DNA of 64,000 nucleotides from Sinorhizobium arboris LMG 14919 (GCF_000427465.1 NZ_ATYB01000008.1:1302001-1366000); one strand, 5' to 3'; shown: positions 1 to 9,128, counted from the first letter of the stretch. The notes: generated by a model not told the origin, from the sequence alone. Made by a program: numbers and translations.

Positions 1-272
1 TGCCGGGTTATGTCGGCACCTGCGCCGCAATCCGCGACGCCGATTTCACGGAAGCCGCAGGCAGGATAGCGGTTCCGGTGCTCTGCGTCGTCGGCGACCA
101 GGACGGTTCGACGCCGCCGGACCTGGTCCGCTCGACGGCCGAACTCATTCCGGGCGCGCGGTTCGAGGTCATCCGCCGGGCGGGACATATCCCCTGCGTC
201 GAGCAGCCGGAGGCTCTGACGTCGGTGCTGAGGCGCTTCTTTCGATCCGTATTGCCTGGAGACAAACCATGA
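1..272 (+). CDS. pcaD: 3-oxoadipate enol-lactonase, C-terminal part (cut by window edge)
   Basis: Only the last ~89 codons are present, read in the frame starting at base 3. The alpha/beta-hydrolase C-terminal half is visible: a GYVGTCAAIRDADF stretch typical of PcaD, then VVGDQDGSTPP, which holds the catalytic Asp, and RRAGHIPCVEQP, which holds the catalytic His. PcaD hydrolyses 3-oxoadipate enol-lactone to 3-oxoadipate in the cytoplasm, the last ring-cleavage step of the protocatechuate branch. Its stop codon overlaps the pcaC start (ATGA at 269-272), so the two are translationally coupled. The gene begins left of the window. Confidence 0.9.
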   Translation, partial: PGYVGTCAAIRDADFTEAAGRIAVPVLCVVGDQDGSTPPDLVRSTAELIPGARFEVIRRAGHIPCVEQPEALTSVLRRFFRSVLPGDKP

Positions 273-673
273 GCGATGCTTCTGCGCCTTCCGAGCGCTA
301 CCGACAGGGAATGGCGACGCGCCGCGCCGTTCTCGGCGACAGCCATGTCGACCGGGCACAATCGGCGTCCACCGAATTCGACAGTCCCTTCCAGCAACTG
401 ATCACCGAAGCCGCCTGGGGGCATGTCTGGTCGCGCCCCGGTTGGACCAAGCGGGAGCGGTCGATCGTCACCATCGCGCTGCTCGCCGCCCTCGGGCAGG
501 ACGAAGAGGTGGCCATGCATGTCCGCGCCACTGCCAATACCGGGGCGACGCGCGAAGATGTTTGCGAGGCACTCCTGCATGTGGCCATCTATGCTGGGGT
601 TCCCGCAGCCAATCACGCGATCAAGATCGTCAAGCAGGTATATGCGGAAATGGATGCCGGCAGGACGGCGTGA
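269..673 (+). CDS. pcaC: 4-carboxymuconolactone decarboxylase
   Basis: This 134-residue protein has the normal length for a stand-alone PcaC of the CMD/AhpD-like all-helical family. It keeps the family features: RYRQGMATRRAVLGDSHVDRA at the N-terminus, WGHVWSRPGWTKRERSIVTIALLAALG in the middle, and HVRATANTGATREDVCEALLHVAIYAGVPAANHA towards the end. It decarboxylates gamma-carboxymuconolactone to 3-oxoadipate enol-lactone, the PcaD substrate. It overlaps pcaD by 4 bases and is followed by a 130-base gap holding a repeated extragenic element before pcaH. Confidence 0.95.
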   Translation: MSDASAPSERYRQGMATRRAVLGDSHVDRAQSASTEFDSPFQQLITEAAWGHVWSRPGWTKRERSIVTIALLAALGQDEEVAMHVRATANTGATREDVCEALLHVAIYAGVPAANHAIKIVKQVYAEMDAGRTA

Positions 674-716
674 CGGCTGCGTGGTGCCTTTGATCGTAGC
701 CGACTGAGAGACAAGA

Positions 717-776
717 GCATGCAGCAAATCAAAGCGCTGCAGCGAATTTCGCGCCTCTGATGAGACACCCGGCGCC
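717..776 (+). repeat. Extragenic repeat, copy 1
   Basis: A ~60-base stretch between pcaC and pcaH aligns over its whole length, with a few mismatches, to the reverse complement of 51171-51229. Shared pieces are CATGCAGCA, ATCAAAG, GCTGC and a GGCGCC end. Neither copy lies in a gene. It looks like a dispersed rhizobial extragenic element. Its position between co-directional pca genes means it is probably transcribed. Confidence 0.5.
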
Positions 777-803
777 ACAGATCAAGATGAGGGAGGAGCG
801 ACA

Positions 804-1553
804 ATGTCCCACAATCAGAACGGCAAGGTCGAAACGGGCGCCTTTTTTGCCCGCGACCGTGCCTGGCACCCGCCGGCCTTCGCGCCGGGGTACAAGACCT
901 CCGTGCTGCGCTCGCCGCAGAAGGCGCTGCTCTCGCTCGACGGCACCATATCGGAGATCACCGGCCCGGTCTTCGGCCATTCGATGCTCGGCGACCTCGA
1001 CAACGACCTGATCCATAATTTCGCCGGTCCCGGTGAAAGCGCAATCGGCGAACGCATCATCGTCCATGGCCGCGTGCTCGACGAACGCGGCCGCCCGGTT
1101 CGAGGTGCTCTTGTCGAGTTCTGGCAGGCGAATGCCGGCGGGCGCTACCGTCACAAGAAGGAAAGCTATCTGGCGCCGCTCGATCCGAATTTCGGCGGAT
1201 GCGGCAGAACGATTGCCGACGAGGACGGCCGTTACTGGTTCCGCACGGTCAAGCCCGGAGCCTATCCCTGGCCGAACGGGGTCAACGACTGGCGGCCGGC
1301 CCATATTCATTTCTCGATCTTCGGCCACGGTTTCGCCCAGCGCCTGATTACGCAGATGTATTTCGAAGGCGATCCGATGATCTGGAAATGTCCAATCGTC
1401 GGCACGATTCCGGACCGCCGGGCAATCGAGCAGCTGATCGCGGCTCTCGATTGGGGCAACACGGTGCCGATGGATGCGCGCGCCTACAAGTTCGACATCG
1501 TGCTGCGCGGCCGCCGCTCGACCTTCTTCGAAAACCGGCCGGAAGGGAATTGA
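804..1553 (+). CDS. pcaH: Protocatechuate 3,4-dioxygenase beta subunit
   Basis: This 249-residue intradiol dioxygenase subunit carries the Fe(III) site. The Tyr ligands fall in GGRYRHK and GAYPWPNG, and the two His ligands in WRPAHIHFS. It cleaves protocatechuate between the hydroxyls to give 3-carboxy-cis,cis-muconate. The N-terminus [20 protein letters not shown] is typical of PcaH. The start is supported by a GGGAGGAG ribosome site 5-12 bases upstream. It pairs with the alpha subunit encoded 10 bases downstream. Confidence 0.97.
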   Translation: MSHNQNGKVETGAFFARDRAWHPPAFAPGYKTSVLRSPQKALLSLDGTISEITGPVFGHSMLGDLDNDLIHNFAGPGESAIGERIIVHGRVLDERGRPVRGALVEFWQANAGGRYRHKKESYLAPLDPNFGGCGRTIADEDGRYWFRTVKPGAYPWPNGVNDWRPAHIHFSIFGHGFAQRLITQMYFEGDPMIWKCPIVGTIPDRRAIEQLIAALDWGNTVPMDARAYKFDIVLRGRRSTFFENRPEGN

Positions 1554-1563
1554 GGAGGCACCG

Positions 1564-2178
1564 ATGGTACAGGATCTCAGCATTCTCAAGGAAACCGCTT
1601 CGCAGACGGCCGGGCCCTATGTCCATATCGGCCTGACTCCGAATTTCTGCGGGATCGGCGGCGTCTATGAAAGCGATCTCGGCGCTTCGATGGTCAACGA
1701 CAAGACGCTCGGGCAGCGCATCACCGTATCGGGCCGCGTGATCGACGGTGCCGGAATGCCGCTCAGGGACGCGCTTCTCGAAATCTGGCAGGCGGACGCT
1801 GCCGGACTCTATAATTCGCCGTCGGAGCTGCGCGGTGTGGCGGATCCGAACTTTGCCGGCTGGGGACGTTCACCGACGAGCGCCGAAGACGGCGTCTTCA
1901 CCTTCGAGACGGTGAAGCCGGGCCGCGTTCCATTCCGCGGCGGTCGGTTGATGGCGCCCCACATCAGCTTCTGGATCGTTGCGCGCGGCATCAATATCGG
2001 TCTCCACACCCGCATGTATTTCCCCGACGAGGCGCCGGCGAACGCCGAGGATCCGCTGCTTTCCCGCATCGAGCACCGCCGCCGGGCCGAGACGCTTGTC
2101 GCGGCGGGCCGGGCGCCTAATTATGTCTTCGACATTCATCTCCAGGGCGAGAAGGAAACGGTCTTCCTGGATATATGA
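1564..2178 (+). CDS. pcaG: Protocatechuate 3,4-dioxygenase alpha subunit
   Basis: A 204-residue intradiol dioxygenase alpha subunit. The ATG at 1564 follows a GAGGAGG site and lies 10 bases after the pcaH stop; the open frame runs further upstream inside pcaH but starts there have no such support. Motifs include SQTAGPYVHIG, LEIWQADAAGLYNSP and MAPHISFWIVARGIN, the last being the degenerate counterpart of the His pair in PcaH, so iron is bound by the beta subunit only. The C-terminus FDIHLQGEKETVFLDI is standard for PcaG. Confidence 0.95.
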   Translation: MVQDLSILKETASQTAGPYVHIGLTPNFCGIGGVYESDLGASMVNDKTLGQRITVSGRVIDGAGMPLRDALLEIWQADAAGLYNSPSELRGVADPNFAGWGRSPTSAEDGVFTFETVKPGRVPFRGGRLMAPHISFWIVARGINIGLHTRMYFPDEAPANAEDPLLSRIEHRRRAETLVAAGRAPNYVFDIHLQGEKETVFLDI

Positions 2179-2261
2179 TCGTTCGGCAGCCCGCTCCCCG
2201 CGTTGCCGCATGCGTTTGAGGCTTCCTTCGAATCGAAGGGCGCGAGAGCTGGAGATGCGGC

Positions 2262-3317
2262 ATGACCTATTCGGCCTTCGACCACCCCTATCTTTCCGGC
2301 CTTCTCGGAGACGAGGCCGTGGCGGCGGAATTCTCCGTGGCCGCCGATGTGCGCGCAATGCTGGCCTTCGAGGCGGCCCTTGCGCGCGCGGAGGCGCGCC
2401 ATGGCGTCATCCCCGAAGCGGCCGCCGATCGCATTACCGAGGCATGTCGTGGCTTCTCTCCGGACGTCAGCGCAATGCGCCGCGCAACTTCCACGGACGG
2501 CGTGGTCGTACCCGAACTCGTGCGGCAATTGCGCCGGGCGGTCGGGGAAGAGGCGGCGGAACACGTCCATTTCGGCGCGACGAGCCAGGATGTCATCGAT
2601 ACCAGCCTCATGCTGAGGCTGAAGGCGATCGCCGAACTTTTCTCCGGCCGCCTCGGTACGGTGGTGACGGCGCTGGAGGAGTGCGACCGGCAATGGGGCG
2701 AGCGCCCGCTGACCGCCCATACGCGAATGCAGGCGGCAATCCCGATCACGGTCACCGATCGCCTGCGGAGCTGGATCGAGCCGCTGCTCGACCATCAGGA
2801 CAGGCTCGACGCCACCGAACTCGACCTTTTCGCCGTGCAGTTCGGCGGAGCCGCCGGTACGCTGGAAAAGCTCAAGGGCAAGGCCGACATCGTCCGCGCG
2901 ACGCTTGCGGAGGAACTCGCGCTGGTCGACTGTCCGCAATGGCACAATCAGCGCGCGGCGATTGCCGATTTCGCCCATCTGCTGTCGCTCGTCACCGGAA
3001 GTCTCGGCAAATTCGGCCAGGACGTGGCGCTGATGGCGCAGGCGGGCGACGAGGTCGTACTTGCCGGCGGCGGCGCATCCTCGGCCATGCCGCACAAGCA
3101 GAACCCGGTCGCCGCGGAGGTGCTCGTGGCGCTTGCGCGCTTTAACGCGACCCAGGTTTCCGCCATCCACCAGTCGCTGGTGCACGAACAGGAACGTTCG
3201 GGCTCCGCCTGGACGCTCGAATGGCTGATCGTACCGCAAATGGTCGGCGCGACGGCGGCCGCATTGAGGCTCTCCGCCGAGCTCGCCGGCAATATCCGGC
3301 GGATGGGGCGGGTATGA
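2262..3317 (+). CDS. pcaB: 3-carboxy-cis,cis-muconate cycloisomerase
   Basis: A 351-residue member of the fumarase/aspartase superfamily. It shows HFGATSQDVIDT near residue 106 and the superfamily signature SSAMPHKQNPVAAE near residue 273. It converts 3-carboxymuconate to gamma-carboxymuconolactone, feeding PcaC. It is about 100 residues shorter than Pseudomonas PcaB; I recall short forms in rhizobia, so I do not take this as truncation. It is the last pca gene in the window and ends just before a partial RIME-type repeat. Confidence 0.95.
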   Translation: MTYSAFDHPYLSGLLGDEAVAAEFSVAADVRAMLAFEAALARAEARHGVIPEAAADRITEACRGFSPDVSAMRRATSTDGVVVPELVRQLRRAVGEEAAEHVHFGATSQDVIDTSLMLRLKAIAELFSGRLGTVVTALEECDRQWGERPLTAHTRMQAAIPITVTDRLRSWIEPLLDHQDRLDATELDLFAVQFGGAAGTLEKLKGKADIVRATLAEELALVDCPQWHNQRAAIADFAHLLSLVTGSLGKFGQDVALMAQAGDEVVLAGGGASSAMPHKQNPVAAEVLVALARFNATQVSAIHQSLVHEQERSGSAWTLEWLIVPQMVGATAAALRLSAELAGNIRRMGRV

Positions 3318-3375
3318 GATTGGTGGTATTCTTCGCAACCCATTTGCGGCAAGGCTTGAGCAGGGTCAGGCGCGT

Positions 3376-3433
3376 TCGCTTGTCCCTGCCGCCCCGCCTG
3401 GCAGAGAAGGTGCCGGCAGGCGAATGAGGGGCG
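3376..3433. repeat. Partial RIME-type palindromic element
   Basis: The stretch contains CGCTTGTCCCT and then AGAAGGTGCCGGCAGGCG followed by AATGAGGGGCG. These match the right-hand half of the fuller elements at 15816-15933 and 38632-38743. It lies between the convergent ends of pcaB and treY, where it may act as a bidirectional 3' structure. Confidence 0.7.
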
Positions 3434-3458
3434 AATTCGGAAATCGAGTGCACCGTGC

Positions 3459-6086
3459 TCACGCCTCGACCAGCAGGGCGACCGGGAAATCGCGGAGAAT
3501 GTCTGCCACGGCAAGAAGAGGCCGGGTTTCGATGACTTTGCCCGTGGGAAGATTGCGCATGCGCTTGAGTTCGCAATTCTCGGGCCAGGCGAGAAAGGTG
3601 TTGCGCCACAGTTCCGGACGGATGGCCAGGCGGCCGTCCACCGTCTGGCCAAAGACAAGCCGCGGCACCACCGTGAGCGCAAAGCCGTGCTTGCTGCGAC
3701 GCATGAAGGCTGCGGCATGGCGTGAGCCCGGGCCTTCGACGGGCACGGCGCGATACTCGCCTTCTGCAAGACACGCCGCGCCGCGCCCCCGGCGATAGGT
3801 CAGTCCCATCGAGATCAAAGTCTGCTTGCAGTTTTCGAAATCGCTGATCGCCGGCGCTTCGGGCAGACTTGGAAGAGAGGCATGCGGTGAAAAACCGCGG
3901 CGGTTGTCGGGATCGACGAGGGAAAGGTCGACCCGTTCGCTGCCCTGATAGATATCGGGAATGCCGGGCGCGGTGAGCTTCACCAGCGTTTGCGAGAGGC
4001 TGTTGATCAGGCCGGCATGGATGAACGGTCCGGACGTTTTCTCGAAATCGCCGAGGAAAGACCGGTTCTGCCAGTCCAGGAGATCGCCGAGGAAGGCCTT
4101 GATCGCTGCTTCATAGCGCTCGTTCGGATCGTCCCAGCTCGTCCTGAGCTTTGCCTCCCGCAGCGCCTTCACGGCGAAATCGACCATCCGCTCGCGCAGA
4201 AAAATCAGGTCGTCTTCGTCACCAGGAGACGTGATGGGCCAGGCACCGAGCAGGCTCTGATAGAGGAATTGCTCGACCGAAGCGTCCGGTTTCTCACCGG
4301 CTGGGAGTCGGCCCATGCTTTCCGCATTCATCCCGTGCCAGCGGTCCGTCGCTGCGGCCCAGACTTCCGGCGCCTCGCTGACGACGTGGAGGCGGGCGCG
4401 CGCATCCTCCCCCCGCTTGGTGTCGTGCGTGGAGGTTGCCGACAGGCCGTGCGGCATCTGGCTTGCGCGATCCTGCATCATCGCATGGAAGCGGACGACG
4501 CCGCCGGGCGCCCAGAAAGGCGAGGCACCGACCTCGTTCGCCGCAAGATAATCGCCCCTCCGATAGAAGAAGGTGTCTTCGACCGCTTTGGCCATCACCG
4601 CGCCGCTCAGTTGCTGGAAGCGCGTGCGGAATGCGGACCGCAGCTTGCCGTCCGCCGAGTCGGTCGGCGCCCTGAGTGCGGAAACGATCGCTGCGATCTC
4701 GGCGCCGACGTCGGGTGAGCGCGCCGCTGCCTTCGCTGCGATCCCGTCGAGGAGGCGGCTGTCGTGCGCTCCGGGCCCCTGGTCGCCGACATAGGTCCGA
4801 TAGACGGGCAGTGCCGCCGCCAGCTGGCGAATGGCCTCACCGGTCCGCTCGTCCTGATCCGGAGCCCCATCGCCTGTGAAGCCAGCGGCCAGTCCGGTCA
4901 GCCGCCGGACTTCCGTATTGAAATTGCGGCCCAGGACCTGAAGCTTGCATCCCATGACCGCCTCTTCGGCCGCAGATCGCCTCTCCTCGCTTGAAAGCCA
5001 CGAAGACGGAGTGTCGTCGGAAAGAAGATCCGCGAGGGCCGATATGAACTCGTAGCCGGTAGCCCCGTCGACCGGCCAGTCGGACGGCAGCGTTTCGTTC
5101 TCGCCGAGTATTTTCTCGACGAGGATATAGGTGCCGTCGCCGGCCTCCCGGCGGAGCCGGTCGAGATAGCCCCTGGGATCGGCCAGGCCGTCGATGTGGT
5201 CGATCCTGAGCCCATCGATCAGGCCTTCCCGGACGAGGGCGAGCGCAAGCCGGTGGGTATCGGTGAAGACCGCGTCATCTTCGACGCGCATGCCGACGAG
5301 GCCGGCGACCTCGAAGAACCGCCGGTAGCTGAGCTTGTCCCGGGCCGTCCGCCAGCTCATCAGCCGCCAGGATTGCCTTCGATGCAGCCGGTCGAGCTGC
5401 AGCGTGTCTGCGGAGAACCGGGCGAGGGATTGGTCGAGTTCGGCAGCGAGCGATGGCGTCCCGACGACAGAGGCAAGTTCCGCGTGGAACTGTGCGGCGG
5501 TTTTCCATTCTGCCGTGCCGGCGACAGCCGCGATCCTTTCGAGCGCAGCATTGCCGATGCGCGGGATCGCCGCATAGCTGGCGGGATTGAGCGGATAGAG
5601 AGCCTGGTAATATCGAAACGCCAGGCAGCGGTGCTCGTGGTCGTATGCGAGGCGCAGATTGCCGGCTGCGACCTCTTCCTCAAACGACCGCCCGAGGAAG
5701 GGGAGCGTGAGCGGCTCCCGCCAGTCGATGTCGAAATAGTCGGCAAATTCGCTAAGGCGGCCCCATTCGATCACGCTGTGCCACCAGTCATTCTCGAGAT
5801 GCGCGGCCATGTGGTTCGGGACGATGTCCAGCACGAGACCGAGTCCTTCGGCCTTCAGCGCATGAGCGAGCCGGACCAGTCCATCGTAGCCGCCAAGCGC
5901 CGGGTCGATCTCGTTGTAGTCGACGATGTCGTAGCCATGGGTTGACCCCCGGACCGCGGTGAAAAGGGGCGAGGCGTAGAGGTGAGATATGCCGAGCCCG
6001 ACTAGGTGCGGGATCAACTCCACGGCTTTTGCGAAGTCCATCCCGTTGCGGAACTGGAGACGGTAGGTTGCGTCGGGCAGATGCAT
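3459..6086 (-). CDS. treY: Maltooligosyl trehalose synthase
   Basis: A GH13-family enzyme of 875 residues. It isomerises the reducing-end alpha-1,4 bond of maltodextrins to a trehalose alpha-1,1 bond. Visible motifs: the N-terminal TYRLQFRNGMDFAKAV, HLYASPLF, GSTHGYDIVDYNEIDPALGG, DIVPNHMA, the nucleophile region LRIDHIDGLADPRGYL, the acid region ILVEKILGENE, and ATSTHDTKRGED. ATG 6086 is preferred because the conserved TreY N-terminus begins there; a TTG at 6158 would add 24 unconserved residues. The partner treZ and glgX are not in the window, so treY is isolated here. Confidence 0.95.
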   Translation of the reverse strand: MHLPDATYRLQFRNGMDFAKAVELIPHLVGLGISHLYASPLFTAVRGSTHGYDIVDYNEIDPALGGYDGLVRLAHALKAEGLGLVLDIVPNHMAAHLENDWWHSVIEWGRLSEFADYFDIDWREPLTLPFLGRSFEEEVAAGNLRLAYDHEHRCLAFRYYQALYPLNPASYAAIPRIGNAALERIAAVAGTAEWKTAAQFHAELASVVGTPSLAAELDQSLARFSADTLQLDRLHRRQSWRLMSWRTARDKLSYRRFFEVAGLVGMRVEDDAVFTDTHRLALALVREGLIDGLRIDHIDGLADPRGYLDRLRREAGDGTYILVEKILGENETLPSDWPVDGATGYEFISALADLLSDDTPSSWLSSEERRSAAEEAVMGCKLQVLGRNFNTEVRRLTGLAAGFTGDGAPDQDERTGEAIRQLAAALPVYRTYVGDQGPGAHDSRLLDGIAAKAAARSPDVGAEIAAIVSALRAPTDSADGKLRSAFRTRFQQLSGAVMAKAVEDTFFYRRGDYLAANEVGASPFWAPGGVVRFHAMMQDRASQMPHGLSATSTHDTKRGEDARARLHVVSEAPEVWAAATDRWHGMNAESMGRLPAGEKPDASVEQFLYQSLLGAWPITSPGDEDDLIFLRERMVDFAVKALREAKLRTSWDDPNERYEAAIKAFLGDLLDWQNRSFLGDFEKTSGPFIHAGLINSLSQTLVKLTAPGIPDIYQGSERVDLSLVDPDNRRGFSPHASLPSLPEAPAISDFENCKQTLISMGLTYRRGRGAACLAEGEYRAVPVEGPGSRHAAAFMRRSKHGFALTVVPRLVFGQTVDGRLAIRPELWRNTFLAWPENCELKRMRNLPTGKVIETRPLLAVADILRDFPVALLVEA

Positions 6087-6200
6087 GGCGGTCTTGCGCT
6101 TGTCTGCCGGTAACCCCGGGGCCGGTGCTTTGTTCCCCGAGGGACGCCTCCGAAGCAAAGTCTTCTTGTTCGCGCATCGGGAATAGAATGGCGTTCCTTT

Positions 6201-6221
6201 AATCTACTAAATTTATAGATT
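6201..6221. promoter_or_regulatory. Inverted repeat in treY / FMN reductase divergent region
   Basis: AATCTA (6201-6206) and TAGATT (6216-6221) form a 6-base inverted repeat with a 9-base AT-rich spacer, in the only AT-rich stretch between the divergent genes. Its size and symmetry fit a regulator operator for the organosulfur operon or treY. Which protein binds is unknown. Confidence 0.35.
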
Positions 6222-6266
6222 TTGATTAATGCCACGGAAGCACGGATCTCACGGGGAGCTAAAGCG

Positions 6267-6827
6267 ATGCCGCAGACACGAGTGGTAGGGATTTCAGGCA
6301 ATATCACGCGTCCGTCCAAGACACGCGCATTCGTGGACCATATCGTCCACCGGCTGGCGGTCGATGCCGGCGCTTCGGCGCAGACCTTCGATATCGAGGA
6401 TTTCGGGGCGTCCCTGCTCCCTGCGAGAACGCTCGACGAACTCGCGCCGGAAGCGCGCTACGTCGTCGGCCAGATGCTAGCAGCGGACGTTCTGGTGGCG
6501 GGGTCGCCGACTTTCAAGGGAAGCTATACCGGCCTCTTCAAACACGTCTTCGACCTGCTCGATCCCTCTTCGCTCCGCGGCAAGCCCGTCATCCTCGCCG
6601 CGACCGGGGGCGGGGAACGCCACTCGCTGATGGTGGAGCATCAGTTGCGGCCACTGTTCGGCTTCTTCGAGGCATTGGCGATGCCGAGCGCGATCTACGC
6701 CTCGGACAAGGACTTTGCCGACGGCGCTCTCGCCTCGGAGGCAATCCATGCCCGCGTCGGAAGGGCGATCGGCGAGGCGCGGCAGGCGCTGGCTCGGACC
6801 GCCGGGGCGAGCCTTGCGGCGGCCTAA
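6267..6827 (+). CDS. NADPH-dependent FMN reductase (MsuE/SsuE-like)
   Basis: A 186-residue flavodoxin-fold reductase starting at ATG 6267 after GGGGAG. The N-terminal TRVVGISGNITRPSKTRAFVDHI holds the phosphate-binding SGN-RPSKT loop. VAGSPTFKGSYTGLFKHVFDLLD is the FMN-contact and dimer motif typical of MsuE/SsuE. It should supply reduced FMN to the two-component monooxygenase encoded 46 bases downstream. The operon context with a sulfonate-type ABC transporter suggests a role in organosulfur use. The exact sulfur substrate cannot be read from the sequence. Confidence 0.88.
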   Translation: MPQTRVVGISGNITRPSKTRAFVDHIVHRLAVDAGASAQTFDIEDFGASLLPARTLDELAPEARYVVGQMLAADVLVAGSPTFKGSYTGLFKHVFDLLDPSSLRGKPVILAATGGGERHSLMVEHQLRPLFGFFEALAMPSAIYASDKDFADGALASEAIHARVGRAIGEARQALARTAGASLAAA

Positions 6828-6873
6828 TGCGAGTACCAGGACAACTATGCAGGCAAATTCAACGGAGGCAGCA

Positions 6874-8223
6874 ATGACCAGACAGATCAAGCTTGGAGCC
6901 TTTCTCCCCGGCGGCGGCCAGCATATTGCCGCCTGGCGGCACCCGGACGCTCCGGCAGACGGTGCCACGAATTTCGAATTCCACAGAAGGCTCGCCGAGA
7001 CCGCGGAGCGTGGCCTGTTCGACGCCTATTTCCTCGCCGACAATCTCTCCGTCGGGCTTGGCGGCCGCGAAGGCGGCAATGCGAAGATAGCCGGCTTCGA
7101 GCCTGTCACTCTCTTTGCAGCACTCGCGCCGCTGACGACCCATCTGGGCTTCATCGCCACGGCATCGACGACCTATGAGGAGCCCTACACGCTCGCCCGC
7201 AAGTTCGCCTCGCTCGACCTGCTTTCCAACGGGAGGGCAGGCTGGAACGTGGTCACCTCCGCCGGCGACGAGACGGCGCGCAACTTCAACAGAGAAACGC
7301 AGCCGAGCCACGCCGAGCGATACGAACGCGCGCACGAGCACGTCGAGACCGTCAAGGCTCTATGGGACAGCTGGGAAGATGACGCCTTCATCCGTGACAA
7401 GGCGACCGGCCGCTTCTTCGATGCCGGCCGGGTTCACGACATCGACCACAAGGGCAAGCATTTCAGCGTAAAAGGACCGCTGAACGCGCCGCGCCCCGTA
7501 CAGGGGCACCCGGTCGTGGTGCAGGCGGGGCAATCCGAGGACGGACGCAGGCTTGCGGCGGCCGGCGCCGAGGTGATCTTCACCGCCCATCAGAACCTTG
7601 GTTCGGCGCAGGAATTCTACCGTGACATCAAGGCACGGGTGAAGCGCGCCGGGCGCAACCCCGACCACGTGCTGATCATGCCGGGGGTGGCCCCCTTTGC
7701 CGGTCGGACCGAAGAGGAGGCGCGTTCCAAATACGAAGAGCTGAATGCGCTGATCGTACCGGAGGACGGCGTGGCGCTCTTGAACGGCCTGACCGGCGGC
7801 ACGCTCGACCTGACGGGATATCCGCTCGATGGGCCCTTGCCCGTCAGCGACGAGACGGAGGGGATGAAAAGCCGGCAGGCGCTGATCCGGAAGATCGCGG
7901 ACGAGCATGGCTTTACCATCCGCCAACTCTACCAGTGGATCGCAACCGCACGCGGTCACTACACCGTTGTCGGCAGCGCCGAACAGATCGCCGATCAGCT
8001 CGAGGAGTGGTTCCTGAGCGAAGCCGCCGACGGGTTCAACATCCTGCCGCCGTGGCTTCCGGGTGCGCTCGACGATTTTGTCGATCTGGTCATCCCCATA
8101 TTGCAGCGACGCGGCCTGTTCCGCACCGCCTACGAGGGTCGGACGCTGCGGGAGAATCTCGGTCTTCCCCGTCCGGCGAACCCGTGGACTTTGGCGCGCG
8201 CGACCGTTCAGGCGGCCGAGTAA
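6874..8223 (+). CDS. FMNH2-dependent monooxygenase, NtaA/SnaA/DszA family
   Basis: A 449-residue luciferase-like (bacterial TIM-barrel) monooxygenase starting at ATG 6874 behind a GGAGG site. Characteristic stretches are LGAFLPGGGQHIAAWRHPDAP at the N-terminus, FDAYFLADNLSV, GFIATASTTYEEPYTLARKFASLD, GRAGWNVVTSAGDETARNFN and GHPVVVQAGQSEDGR. Relatives oxidise nitrilotriacetate, dibenzothiophene sulfone or alkyl sulfur compounds using FMNH2 from a partner reductase. The upstream FMN reductase fits that role. Annotation as NTA monooxygenase would over-reach. Confidence 0.88.
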   Translation: MTRQIKLGAFLPGGGQHIAAWRHPDAPADGATNFEFHRRLAETAERGLFDAYFLADNLSVGLGGREGGNAKIAGFEPVTLFAALAPLTTHLGFIATASTTYEEPYTLARKFASLDLLSNGRAGWNVVTSAGDETARNFNRETQPSHAERYERAHEHVETVKALWDSWEDDAFIRDKATGRFFDAGRVHDIDHKGKHFSVKGPLNAPRPVQGHPVVVQAGQSEDGRRLAAAGAEVIFTAHQNLGSAQEFYRDIKARVKRAGRNPDHVLIMPGVAPFAGRTEEEARSKYEELNALIVPEDGVALLNGLTGGTLDLTGYPLDGPLPVSDETEGMKSRQALIRKIADEHGFTIRQLYQWIATARGHYTVVGSAEQIADQLEEWFLSEAADGFNILPPWLPGALDDFVDLVIPILQRRGLFRTAYEGRTLRENLGLPRPANPWTLARATVQAAE

Positions 8224-8239
8224 GAGGGGAGACGCGAAA

Positions 8240-9085
8240 ATGAGCTTGCAGGAACTCGACAGGGCGATCGTCCACGAAGGCGGCAGCGTCAGCGCAAAAG
8301 CGGACGAGTATCTACGCAGGTCGGGCGCCGTCGCCGGCAGCTGGCTGTCGCGCTACGGACTGCTCATCGCCTTTCTTGCGCTCTGGCAGGCGGCCAGCAC
8401 CGCCGGCTGGATCAACCCGGCCGTGTTTCCGTCCGTCGGTGCCATCCTTTCCGCCCTGTGGACGGGAATTTCCGGTGGAGCCTTGCTCGACGACATCGCG
8501 ATCAGCCTTCAGCGCTCCGGCACCGCCTTTGTCGGCGCGGTGATCCTGGCTATACCGCTCGGTCTCTTGATGGGGCAGATGCGTCCGATCGAGAACGCAC
8601 TCGATCCCGTCCTCCAGCTTTTCCGCCAGACGTCCGCGCTCGCTCTCTATCCCGTTTTCATTCTGCTTCTCGGACTCGGCGAGGCGTCGAAAGTCTTCGT
8701 CATCTTTTGGGCGACGCTCTTTCCGCTGCTCCTGAGCACCATCGGCGGGGTGAAGGAAGTGGATTCCAAGCTGATCGAGATGGCGCGTGTCTATGGCGCG
8801 TCGCGTCTCACGGTGTTCCGTCGCGTGGTCCTCCCAGGCGCCGTTCCTTCGATCTTCGTCGGCCTGCGCTTGAGTGCAACGACTGCCCTGCTGTTGCTCA
8901 TCGCATCCGAGATGATCGGGGCCAACAAGGGCATCGGCTTCCAGGTCATGAACGCCCAGTACAATTTCCAGATTCCCCTGATGTTCGCGGCGATCTTCAT
9001 TCTCGCCGGGCTCGGGCTCGTCTCCAACTACGCGCTGGTCTTTGCGCAGCGCCGCCTCTGCCGCTGGAGCGACGTCTCGAACTAA
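8240..9085 (+). CDS. ABC transporter permease, SsuC/TauC family
   Basis: A 281-residue inner-membrane permease with about six hydrophobic segments. The cytoplasmic EAA-type loop reads LIEMARVYGASRLTVFRRVVLPGAVPSIFVGLRLS, as in SsuC/TauC. The ATG at 8240 is 16 bases after the monooxygenase stop. With the binding protein and ATPase downstream it forms an importer of the nitrate/sulfonate/taurine class, likely for the organosulfur substrate oxidised by the upstream enzymes. Confidence 0.9.
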   Translation: MSLQELDRAIVHEGGSVSAKADEYLRRSGAVAGSWLSRYGLLIAFLALWQAASTAGWINPAVFPSVGAILSALWTGISGGALLDDIAISLQRSGTAFVGAVILAIPLGLLMGQMRPIENALDPVLQLFRQTSALALYPVFILLLGLGEASKVFVIFWATLFPLLLSTIGGVKEVDSKLIEMARVYGASRLTVFRRVVLPGAVPSIFVGLRLSATTALLLLIASEMIGANKGIGFQVMNAQYNFQIPLMFAAIFILAGLGLVSNYALVFAQRRLCRWSDVSN

Positions 9086-9128
9086 CGGTCCCGGCATTTC
9101 AAGCTTCAGATCACGGAAAAGGTGACAC

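Noticed and set aside
6874-8223. Nitrilotriacetate monooxygenase as a firm name
   Set aside because: The family has several substrates and the sulfonate-type transporter context does not favour NTA.
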